Shown here piece by piece: positions 17,185 through 24,974 of a DNA stretch of 64,000 nt (positions within the stretch are counted from its first letter, which is position 1; each line of letters begins with the position of its first letter). The stretch covers positions 13,753 through 77,752 of the forward strand of contig NZ_JQNK01000001.1 of the NCBI RefSeq assembly GCF_000745215.1, given 5' to 3'. The notes below the pieces were generated by a model. That model did no database searches. It was not told the origin of the DNA and saw only the letters and a list, made by a program, of their open reading frames with translations. This DNA is from Methylosinus sp. PW1. GTDB lineage: Bacteria; Pseudomonadota; Alphaproteobacteria; Rhizobiales; Beijerinckiaceae. Made by a program: the position numbers and the translations under genes.

Positions 17185-18405
17185 TCATTTCCGTCCCCAC
17201 GCTTGATGGACGAGAGCCGTGATCTCCTCATTGACTGCATTCAACGCCTCCAATGCGCGGTCATACGTTGCGCGCGTGAATTGGGCGCGCTCGACCTCGT
17301 ACAGCGTCTGATTGGTGATCCCCGCGTCCGAAATAGCGGTCGATTTCACCATCGGGTTTTTGAGCATCTGCTTAGGAAACAAAGATTGCATGAAGCCAAC
17401 CATTTGAGCCTGCGGGCCATCGGTCGGCTCATAGCGTGTTACGAGATAGCGAAACCATTTGAGGCGAACCTCAGCTCCGGCTCCGCTGATCGACTGAAGA
17501 ACGCCGCCTAGCATCAGCAAGAATTGGCTCATCGACATCACGTCCAGCATCTGAGGATGGATGGTGATGAGAACGGCGGTGGAAGCCGCCAAAGCGGTCA
17601 AGGTGAGATAGCCGAGCTGCGGAGGGCAATCGATCACCACGACGTCATAATCGTGATCGAGCTCCTTCAAAGCGTCGGTGATCCGAGTGAAGAACATCCG
17701 CCCCTCTGCCGACGATTTGTCCGAAGCGGCGAGAGGCGTTTCATATTCGTATTCCTGCAGTTCTAAATTCGCAGGAACGATGTCGAGCCCAGGGAAATTG
17801 GTACGCCGAACGACCTCGGAAATTGGCTTCTTCGAGCCATCGTAACGTAGGGCCTCGTAGAGTGAAGGATTACGATCGAGCTCTGGCTGAATACCGTGAA
17901 GCGCAGATAGGGAGGCCTGTGGATCGAGGTCAATTGCGAGCACGCGATGGCCGGTGAGAGCGAGGTGCTGGGCCAGATGAGCCGCCGTAGTGGTCTTTCC
18001 ACTGCCGCCTTTGAAATTGACGACGGCGATGACCTGGAGCTGTTCCCCCCCACGTCGATGCGGCACATATTTTTTGTAATCCGCCCGTCCGTGACGATCG
18101 AGATAGTGCCGCAACTCTAACATTTGCTCGGCCGTGTAGCTCCTACGTCCGGACACCGAGGTGGTGGGAGTAGGGCCCTTGCCTTCGAGATGAAGCTTCT
18201 TGATGTTAGATGACGTCACGCCCAGAAAATATGCGGTCTCCGCCAAGGAGAAGGAGCGAAGGTTCTTAATGGCGTCGGGCGGATAATGCTCCAACCGGAG
18301 CATGTTTAGCTTATCCGAGATCAATTCTCCTTGTTGGAGAATAGTCTCGTAGAAGCTGAAATCGCCCGTCTCGTCGATAGCTGTCGTCACATTCATCGGC
18401 GCCAA
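17185..18405 (-). CDS. repA: Plasmid partition ATPase RepA (ParA family)
   Basis: RepA moves plasmid copies apart and represses the operon. The 406-residue protein has an N-terminal helix-turn-helix (SLAETAYFLGVTSSNIKKLHLEGKG, residues about 53-77) and a deviant Walker A motif FKGGSGKTTTAAHLA (about 131-145), Walker A' LAIDLDPQASLS, and Walker B VVIDCPPQLGYLTLTAL. The C-terminal part is typical of the family. MAPMNVTT at 18405 is the likely start; an ATG three codons later is possible. First gene of the operon. Confidence 0.95.
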   Translation of the reverse strand: MAPMNVTTAIDETGDFSFYETILQQGELISDKLNMLRLEHYPPDAIKNLRSFSLAETAYFLGVTSSNIKKLHLEGKGPTPTTSVSGRRSYTAEQMLELRHYLDRHGRADYKKYVPHRRGGEQLQVIAVVNFKGGSGKTTTAAHLAQHLALTGHRVLAIDLDPQASLSALHGIQPELDRNPSLYEALRYDGSKKPISEVVRRTNFPGLDIVPANLELQEYEYETPLAASDKSSAEGRMFFTRITDALKELDHDYDVVVIDCPPQLGYLTLTALAASTAVLITIHPQMLDVMSMSQFLLMLGGVLQSISGAGAEVRLKWFRYLVTRYEPTDGPQAQMVGFMQSLFPKQMLKNPMVKSTAISDAGITNQTLYEVERAQFTRATYDRALEALNAVNEEITALVHQAWGRK

Positions 18406-18989
18406 TTCCCGAAATAACGCTTTTCCACGCCAAGCTCGCCTACAAGCGGGAATTAATCCTGATTCTCTTTGCTCCGCAACGGGTTTTTGGTTAACGACAG
18501 GTTAACATCGCAGACTACCCCAGCGACGAACCTGCCTCACAGGCTGCGCTAATTACATGCTTTTACTAGTATTTTAGAGCTTCTGCACGGCTGTCAAAAA
18601 GAGAGCGTGGGCATGTCATGCGTTCACCGGAGCAACGAATTGTCGGCGCGCCACACCCACGCTGACGACGAAACCCTTGCGGCGCGTGATGGCCATGTGG
18701 CGAATGAGGCAGCAGCCGGATCGGAGCAGGGGAGGGTGCCGTCATCGTTCAAGTCGGGGCCCATCGCAGACTTTTTGAACCATCTGTAAGCGCACGTGCA
18801 TTATCGAGCGATTTCGCGAGCCTCTGAGGTGCAAATTCGGGTTCGAAGAGCCCGAGAGGCGCCAAAACGAAAAGGCGCACAGACGAGCGTTCCGCGCGGA
18901 AAGCCGCCCGATAATTTGGCGGTTGTGCGTTGCGCCTGCCCCTCAGCACCCCTCGCATCTCGACAGTTCCGCTCGGCTGACACTGACGG
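18406..18989. other. repA upstream region and gene-free interval
   Basis: Holds the repA promoter region, including a direct repeat GGTTAAC...GGTTAAC (18489-18506) and the second copy of the 19-bp parS-like repeat. The right part (18600-18989) is G+C-rich without a convincing gene; short open frames there lack family features. Confidence 0.5.
18581..18599. repeat. 19-bp repeat, parS-like, upstream of repA
   Basis: Exact second copy of the repeat at 17160-17178, in the same orientation, 175 bases upstream of the repA start. A RepB-binding centromere site or a RepA/RepB operator are the plausible roles. Confidence 0.5.
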
Positions 18990-19373
18990 TCATCCCGAGG
19001 CGGATAGGGCGCGGAGCGCGGGTCGACCGTCGGCGTCGAAGTCGAGACAGTGATTGATCATCGTGTCCATCGGATCGCCGCCGCGCGTTTCGAGGAAAAC
19101 GAGGGCCGCTTCGATCAGAGCCCATCCGCGCGCGCGACTTGTCTGGGGCAGGGCGATCAGTCCCGGATGGATCGGTTCACGGCCGAGTAGGCCGCGAAAA
19201 TCGCCGATGTTTTCGGTGACGATGACACGATCCTCGGCGATGCAGAAATCTTTTACTGTGTGGTCGAGCTGACCGCGTCGGCCGACATGAAGCGGGTGAA
19301 TTGCATCATGGCCGAGATGGGCGAGCTCGATGGCGAAACTCGGCGACAGACACTCGTCGATGAACAATCGCAT
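18990..19373 (-). CDS. DUF5615 PIN-like toxin
   Basis: The 127-residue protein begins MRLFIDECLSPSFAIELAHLGHDAIHP, with an acidic pair (DE) expected at the active site, and contains RVIVTENIGDFRGLLGREPIHPGLIALPQ, the signature of DUF5615 PIN-like nucleases. It follows a DUF433 gene with a 4-base gap, the standard arrangement of this toxin-antitoxin type. It should act as an RNase when unneutralised. Confidence 0.85.
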   Translation of the reverse strand: MRLFIDECLSPSFAIELAHLGHDAIHPLHVGRRGQLDHTVKDFCIAEDRVIVTENIGDFRGLLGREPIHPGLIALPQTSRARGWALIEAALVFLETRGGDPMDTMINHCLDFDADGRPALRALSASG

Positions 19374-19377
19374 TCGA

Positions 19378-19995
19378 TCACGCCGCCGGCCGTCGCGAGA
19401 CGTTTTGGGGGCGTCCGGAAAGTGGATGCGATCTGGCGAACAGGAGCGCCGCTTCGAGGGCTTCGCGTGGCAGATCCGGATTTTCGGCGACGATGTCGTC
19501 CATGCTGTCGCCGTGTTCGACGCGAGCCTCGATGGAATGCACCGTGAGGCGCGTGCCTTTAATTACAGGCAGTCCTCCTTTGATGCCCGGGACGCTGTCG
19601 ATCCAAGTCTCGCGCGCTCTCAGATACCGATCGGTGCGCTCGAGCGCCTCACCGGCGAGTTCGCCGATATCGGCGGTTACAGATGGCGCGATTTCGACCT
19701 GCGCGGTCTTCAGGCGCGATAACTCGTGGCTCTTGAGAGCCTTTATCAATTTGCGCTTGCCTGCGATCGTCAGCGTGACGTCACTGGTCAGTCGACGGAC
19801 CAACGTGGCGTAGGCGACGCTCTCCACGCCGAGGAAGCGGCGCGTGCCCATCGCCTTGCCGGAGCGCAGGGCGGGAATTTTGCCGGTATGAACCGGCAGG
19901 ACTTTTTCCTCGATCGCCTTTTCGATGGCCCGTTTGGGTACACCGGCGAGCTCGGCGACTTCGCGCGGCGTGAGATCGGCTTCCGTGCGGGTCAT
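19378..19995 (-). CDS. DUF433 antitoxin with N-terminal MerR-like HTH
   Basis: The C-terminal half contains SVPGIKGGLPVIKGTRLTVHSIEARVEHGDSMDDIVAENPDLPREALEAALLFA, the DUF433 (VapB-like) domain, here summarised by its motifs GGLPVIKGTRLTV and MDDIVAENP. The N-terminal half (TPREVAELAGVPKRAIEKAIEE) is a helix-turn-helix followed by a DUF-like linker, giving about 205 residues. I chose the ATG at 19995 (MTRTEADLTPREVAEL) because the longer frame to 20070 adds a low-quality leader. First gene of the pair with the DUF5615 toxin. Confidence 0.8.
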   Translation of the reverse strand: MTRTEADLTPREVAELAGVPKRAIEKAIEEKVLPVHTGKIPALRSGKAMGTRRFLGVESVAYATLVRRLTSDVTLTIAGKRKLIKALKSHELSRLKTAQVEIAPSVTADIGELAGEALERTDRYLRARETWIDSVPGIKGGLPVIKGTRLTVHSIEARVEHGDSMDDIVAENPDLPREALEAALLFARSHPLSGRPQNVSRRPAA

Positions 19996-20070
19996 GCTCG
20001 CCTCTAAATCAGTTCCTAATTGGGGACAGGTTATATGATGGAGCGAGAAAATCCAATGTCGATCCGACAC

Positions 20071-20324
20071 GGCGCTCCCACTCGAACGAGCCAGTGGATT
20101 TTTATCGCCCCACAGCTCCGGTAAGATTCAGCTCGAACCGATCGCGTTTGCGCCGGTGGCGGCGGGTCATCGCGGTCCGATCGACGACGGGGCGCCGCCG
20201 CGAGAGCGCATCGCGTCTTGGGCGCAGGCCGGCGACGTCGATCCGGCGCGCTTGCGGCGCTTGACGCTGTCGCGGCGCTACCCTGGCCGTCGCCCGGCGC
20301 GACGAGCGTCTGTGAACGGAGCGG
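20071..20324. other. Gene-free interval
   Basis: About 250 bases; open frames exist on both strands but none has family features. The left end should contain the promoter of the DUF433/DUF5615 pair. Confidence 0.35.
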
Positions 20325-20813
20325 ATGCTGGCGGAGCGCTACGCCTGCCCCGAGCATCACGGATTGTTGTCGAATCACGGCCATACTTGCAACGGGCCGC
20401 GTCATGTCGGTTTTCGCCTGCGTGACGGGTGCGCGCGGCTCGTCTGCGGTCACTGCGAGCAGGAGTTCGCCGAACGATCGGCGCGGGAGGAGGAGGGCGC
20501 TCTCGTCGACGCGCCCCCTTCGTTCCAGGGTCGGATCAGCGCGATCGTGAACGGCGCACCGGAGGGCCGATCGCGGCACGACCCGGCCCTAGCGACGCTC
20601 TGGGCGCCCCTCGACGTTCTGGGGACCGCGCGGCCGGTTCTGTCGCTGCGCAGCGACAGCGGGTGGCGATGCCCGAGCGACGCCCGGAACGTCATCGGCT
20701 CCCCCGATCCGCTCGGACGCGCCGGAAACGACGCCGATCGCCCGGAAATCCGGGGCCGCGCATTCATGTCCGATAAACCAACCTTATCGGACATCGAAAA
20801 GGAACCGACAGGT
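20325..20813 (+). CDS. Possible small Zn-binding hypothetical protein
   Basis: An open frame starting MLAERYACPEHHGLLSNHGHTC contains CPEHH, an isolated Cys, and CGHCEQEF, a spacing like that of a small zinc finger, within the first 55 residues. The frame stays open to 20990 but the part after the palindrome at 20767 looks like noise, and I do not know the family. The end given is arbitrary, at the last region with gene-like codon use. Low confidence that this is a gene. Confidence 0.25.
20767..20793. promoter_or_regulatory. Perfect palindrome upstream of the DUF1403-scpB operon
   Basis: TGTCCGATAA - 7 bases - TTATCGGACA, a 10-bp perfect inverted repeat with an A+T-rich centre, about 80 bases before the DUF1403 start. 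No T-run follows, so an operator for a dimeric regulator is more likely than a terminator. Confidence 0.55.
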
Positions 20814-20871
20814 GCGGCGCTTACGACACGAACGCGCGTGACAAAGCGCCGCCATCGGTTGCGATTGCGCC

Positions 20872-21915
20872 ATGCGCCGATTCGACTCCGAACCGCTCAT
20901 CGCGGCCGATGCGACCGCCGTCGCCGCGGAAAAATCCCCGCGGAGATCGACGCGCCCTCGCTCTTCTGCTGCGTCGACGAACCCATCTAACACCCTATCT
21001 GATATCATTTTTCCTGGCTGGGCGCGGCTTGCACCGGGCGGCGCGCAATTCTCCGCCGGCGTCGGCCTGGCGCTCGTCGATCAAGTCCTGCGGAACGCCC
21101 CGCCCTTCGCCGACGCGTTGCGCCAGCGGCTGGCGTTGCGCGCCGCGGCGGCGTCCGCGGCGGCGTTGCGCTTGCGCGAGGACGAAGCCGCCTTGCGCGA
21201 CGCCGAGCATCTTTCCTCCGGCGCGGGTGAGACCAGCCCGGCCGGCCGCATTCACCGGCTGTGGCGCGACTTCGCCGGTCGCCCGGCGACGTTGGATGCC
21301 GCCGCCCTCGCGGCCGCCGCCGCGCTTCTCGAATTGCCGCCCGATCTCGGGTGGCTGGCGCTCGCCGGCGCGTTGCAGGGCGCTCTCGCAGGTTGCGCTC
21401 AGCCGCTCGCCGCCGCGGCGACTGCGGGTGTCATGCTGGCGCGAGAGCTGCCGACGACACGGCGCGCCGAAGCGGAAATCCTCGCCTGGTGGGCGGCCGA
21501 TGTCGCGCTCGCCGAGCGCCTGGGGTGGGAGCGGCCGGTCGCGCTCGCCGCCACGACGCTTCTGCGCCCGGAGCTGCGCAGCGCTTCAAGCCGGCGCCCG
21601 CGGCCGAGCGATCCGGAGTGGCCGGACGCGCTGGCCGGCGCCATCGCGTTGGCGGCGCGGGACGCGTCAGCGCTCGCCGTCGACCTGGCGCGCGGCGCGG
21701 ATCGGCTGCTGGCGGTCGCGCCGAAACTGCGCACCAAGGGCGCCCGCCGCGTCGTCGAGCTGCTGCTCGCCGACGACGCCGTTTCGCCGGCCCGCGCGGC
21801 GCGGTCTGCGCGGCTCTCAGATCGCGCCGCGCGCCGGCTGTTCGATCGGCTCGTCGAACTCGGCGCCGTGCGCGAATTGTCGGGCCGCCCGACTTTTCGT
21901 CTCTACGGACTCTGA
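20872..21915 (+). CDS. DUF1403 family plasmid protein
   Basis: A 347-residue, strongly alanine-rich helical protein. Features matching DUF1403 include [44 protein letters not shown] and [15 protein letters not shown], with a C-terminal helix-turn-helix-like [37 protein letters not shown] (here shortened to [12 protein letters not shown]). The family is common on rhizobial repABC plasmids next to scpB; its role is unknown. The family core starts near residue 50, so the true start may be later than this ATG, but no good alternative start is visible. It is 9 bases upstream of scpB. Confidence 0.75.
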   Translation: [347 protein letters not shown]

Positions 21916-21924
21916 GGACCGCCA

Positions 21925-22650
21925 ATGAGGCGATCCCGGAAAGCCGGACCCGATATGTCTTTCGACGCGGATCTCGCCGACTTGCCCGAGCCGATGCGCT
22001 GGCGTGAATGGATGGGCCGCGTCGCGGCGGCGATTTTTTCCGCGCGCGATCCGGTGCCGCGCGAGACGCTCGCGCGGCTGGTCGGGCAGGGGTGCAATCT
22101 CGACGATCTTCTCACCGACATCGTCGACGAGCTGCGCGGGCGTCCCTACGACATCGTCGTCGTCGCTGGTGGCTGGCAGTTTCGCACGCGGCCGCGTTTC
22201 GCCGGCGCGATCCGCGTGGCGGGCTCGGGCGTTCCGCGCGACGGCGGCGCGCCCGAATTGACGCCCACCGAATTGCTGGCGCTGACCGCCATCGCCTATC
22301 TGCAGCCCGCGACCCGGGCCGAACTCTCGCGACTCGCCGGCCGAGAGATCATCCGCGACGTCATCGGCCGGCTGAAGCGTCTCGATCTCATCGATGGGGC
22401 GTTGCGCGCGCCCGAGCCTGGCGCGCCTTTCGCCTATGTCACGACACGGAAATTTCTGGAGGCCTTCGGCCTCGCCAGCCTGCGCGAGCTGCCCGACATC
22501 GAAAGGCTGGAGGATGAGGGCCTGCTGCAGCGCCCGGGCACCGACGGCGATCTCGACGGGATCCTGGGACTGTGCGACGAAGAGCGGGAGACGGACGAAG
22601 ACGCCGCCGACTTCGCCGACGGGGATGGATATCAATCGGCCGATTGCTGA
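21925..22650 (+). CDS. scpB: SMC-Scp complex subunit ScpB, plasmid type
   Basis: ScpB proteins are kite-family winged-helix subunits that assist SMC in organising and segregating DNA. The sequence has PMRWREWMGRVAAAIFSARDPVPRETLARLVGQ (first winged helix), DIVVVAGGWQFRTRP (the wing) and LTPTELLALTAIAYLQPATRAELSRLAGREI with VIGRLKRLDLI (second winged helix). GAGGA lies 6 bases before the ATG at 21925; an ATG at 21955 is an alternative. The chromosomal partners ScpA and SMC are not in the window. Confidence 0.85.
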   Translation: MRRSRKAGPDMSFDADLADLPEPMRWREWMGRVAAAIFSARDPVPRETLARLVGQGCNLDDLLTDIVDELRGRPYDIVVVAGGWQFRTRPRFAGAIRVAGSGVPRDGGAPELTPTELLALTAIAYLQPATRAELSRLAGREIIRDVIGRLKRLDLIDGALRAPEPGAPFAYVTTRKFLEAFGLASLRELPDIERLEDEGLLQRPGTDGDLDGILGLCDEERETDEDAADFADGDGYQSADC

Positions 22651-22800
22651 GTCTGGCGCTCAGCGCGACCGGCCGCCAAGGACGGGTCTCCAATCGACGC
22701 GCCAGACGTTTTCCCGCGCGATGCGCCAAACGGCGTCGACCAGGGCAATGCGTCGATCGGCTCGGAAGTAGCGAAGCTCTATGCGTGAAAGGAACGCGCG

Positions 22801-23061
22801 GTGGCGATCGAGATACCGAAAGAGTCTGCGAAGGAAGCGGTCTTGTCGATTCGACGCTATTTCGAAGAGAAGATGGATAATGAGATCGGCAATCTAGCGG
22901 CGGAGGGGCTGCTCCAATTCTTCGTCGAAGAGATCGGTCCGATTATCTACAACAAGGCGGTCGCGGATGTGCAGAGCAGGCTGCAAGCCCGCGTAGCGGA
23001 GCTGGATGTCGAGATTCATGAGGACGAGTTCGGCTACTGGCGGAATCGCCCGCGCCGCTGA
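22801..23061 (+). CDS. DUF2164 family protein
   Basis: An 86-residue protein starting at a GTG: MAIEIPKESAKEAVLSIRRYF, then DNEIGNLAAEGLLQFFVEEIGPIIYNKAVADVQ and a C-terminal EFGYWR. These are the conserved blocks of DUF2164, a small family of unknown function. The length is normal for the family. Confidence 0.85.
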   Translation: MAIEIPKESAKEAVLSIRRYFEEKMDNEIGNLAAEGLLQFFVEEIGPIIYNKAVADVQSRLQARVAELDVEIHEDEFGYWRNRPRR

Positions 23062-23288
23062 TCCGGATATGATAGCCATCAGCCGTCGGCCAACCCTCCA
23101 TCCGGCGCCTCCTCGACGATCCCGTTCAAATCGGGCGGTGACCCGCGGTTCAGCTTCCGGGCGGCGACTGGCATTTCCACTCGCCCTTCAACGGGAAGGG
23201 CTCCTGGAAGCTTCACGCACGCCGATGGCACGAGGGCCGTGCCGGTGAGCTGAATGGCGGTAATCGCCTCGACGAGCAGCAGCCAGGA
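23062..23288. other. Interval before the miniature element; possible gene remnant
   Basis: An open frame on the minus strand enters from the miniature element and ends at 23079 (…PVAARKLNRGSPPDLNG…). It is probably the tail of a gene cut by the insertion; I do not recognise it. Confidence 0.3.
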
Positions 23289-23592
23289 TGTCAGGAGCCA
23301 TCTTGGCTTGAGAATATCCGAATCCGAATCCAAAAAGCCATCGAACGTGATAATATTGACCAATAATATTCTCACGTTTGACGGCTTCCCACGTCGCTTT
23401 GGCCGGAAAACTGGGCCGTGTCGTGCGTCGCCGTTCGCAATTCTATAGAAATGTTGGAACAGCAAATTCTCAAATTAGCTGGCTTCGGCAAGCGATATTA
23501 TCGAATTAAATGGATATTCTCAAGCATCATGGCTTTAGTTAACTCGTTGATTTCCCTTAAAACGTATTCTCACGCCAAAATGGCTCCTGACA
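23289..23592 (+). mobile_element. 304-bp miniature inverted-repeat element, copy 1
   Basis: Ends are TGTCAGGAGCCATCTTGGC and, on the other strand, TGTCAGGAGCCATTTTGGCG. It is A+T-rich, contains an internal inverted repeat (AACGTGATAATATTG with CAATAATATTCTCACGTT, around 23346-23381) and no gene. Two further full-length copies, nearly identical and in the same orientation, are at 42137 and 62299. It cuts the DUF3991-Toprim gene on its right. Confidence 0.9.
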
Positions 23593-24367
23593 CCGGGGTT
23601 CTCGCGAGGCGGACGGCGATCGTCTCGATCGCTTCGATGGTTTTCGGCCCCATGCCGCCGCCGGTCGCGGCGTAGAGCGTGTCGTCGCGGACGTCTTCGA
23701 ATGCGGCGACGCTCAGCACATTGATCGGCGCTTCCGCGAGCACGAAGCGCGTCAGTGGCGCGGAACCGCCGGGAAGGCGGAACATCATCTTGTCGCCGCC
23801 CTTCACCGATCCTTTGAAATCGGGGCCTCGGATTTCGATATGGGTCACGGCGCCGTGATCGTCGCGATGCGCGAACCAGGCGCTGCCATAGGGGCCTTCT
23901 CTCACCGCGTCGGCGGCGCGCGCCCGTTCGAGGACGCGTCGCGGCAGAGCACGCGCGCCGGCGAGATAGCGCCAGACGGTCGAGCCCGTCTGCAGCCGGG
24001 GGCGTCGCTCCCAGCGCTTGGCGAGCGCGAGCGCGGGCCTCGACTCTCCTCGGGAGCGCTGGAAGCTGGGAAATCGCGGGACGACGCCGGTGAAGCGGCG
24101 CAGCACTTTGCGGACCTCGCCGAAATTCAGACGGGGCTCGAGATGCTGAACGAGATCGAAGACGTCGCCCTTCGCCTCGCTCTGCGGATCCCACCAGCCG
24201 CGGCCCTCGTGATTGACGATCAGGATTTCTCCCTCTCCACGTCGATATTTGAGGCAGTTCTTCGTGCTCTCTCGGCGATCGAGCCGCCAGGGCGGCGTCG
24301 AGCGCTCCAGCAGCGCGGCGCAATTGGTCTTCGCCCGCAGCTGTTCGATTTCCGGGTCATGGCTCAT
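23593..24367 (-). pseudogene. DUF3991-Toprim protein, 5' part
   Basis: Begins MSHDPEIEQLRAKTNCAALLE (ATG at 24367), with the DUF3991 block STKNCLKYRRGEGEILIVNHEGRGWWDP...GDVFDLVQHL and the start of the Toprim domain (PLTRFVLAEAPINVLSVAAFE, ATGGGMGPKTIEAIE). The miniature element interrupts it at RLARTPG; the frame ends at 23570 inside the element. The sequence 62250-62298 continues the protein (SVFCSAADADRAGD, the Toprim DxD motif). Such proteins resemble primase-type enzymes of conjugative plasmids. Confidence 0.85.
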
Positions 24368-24617
24368 GGCGTTCCGTCCCTTTCTCGGGTCGGGCGGAGC
24401 GGAGAGCTCGATTTCTCCTTCTCCTTTCCCAAAACGCCGTCGGCCGACCGCGAGACGGCCGGGCTGCAAGGGCGCGCGGAACGCGCGGGAGCAAAGCGAC
24501 GCACCCTTGTCGGCGCGGACGGCGCTAGCGGTAGCCATGCTTCCTCTCCCTTTGCTCCGGATTCCCATTCGTGATTCATTCGTGTGCGAATGCGAAGCGG
24601 CGGCGTGGAGGGCCGGC

Positions 24618-24974
24618 ATGGCGGCGATGGACGAGATCGCGATTGCGTTGCAGGGCCGAAATCCGGAGGCGAACCGCCATCGTTCCTGGCGCGTCGAGGC
24701 CGGGCGCGATCTGTTCGGAGCGTGGATCGTGCGCGTCTCCTTCGGCCGGATCGGCTGTCGGGGGCGAACATTCGCGCGCGAATTCGCGTCGGAGGACGAG
24801 GCTCGCGCCTATGTGCGCGACGGGCTGCGCCGTCGGAAAGGCGCTGTTCGGCGCTGTGGCGTCGAGTATCGCGTCGTCGACGCCTCGCCCGCGGCGCAGC
24901 CTCTCTTGGCGACGGTCAGATTATCGAACAGTCCGAAGCCTCTCGAAGCGCCCGAGCCTCGCCTTGAAACCTGA
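24618..24974 (+). CDS. WGR-domain protein
   Basis: A 118-residue protein containing the WGR domain: HRSWRVEAGRDLFGAWIVRVSFGRIGCRGRTFAREFASEDEARAYVRDGLRRR, recognised by its motifs FGAWIVRVSFGRIG and FASEDEAR; in many members the domain binds nucleic acid. The start at 24618 (MAAMDEIAIAL) or three codons later fits. The stop codon overlaps the likely TTG start of recD2 by about ten bases, so the two are one operon. Confidence 0.75.
   Translation: MAAMDEIAIALQGRNPEANRHRSWRVEAGRDLFGAWIVRVSFGRIGCRGRTFAREFASEDEARAYVRDGLRRRKGAVRRCGVEYRVVDASPAAQPLLATVRLSNSPKPLEAPEPRLET

Noticed and set aside
18607..18789. 60-residue frame upstream of repA
   Set aside because: No homology features, weak start, and it covers a region expected to be regulatory.
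23418..23675. Small protein within the 304-bp element (MEQQILKLAGFGKRYYRI...)
   Set aside because: The frame is the same in the copies but runs into different flanking DNA each time and has no natural stop in the element; the element looks non-coding.
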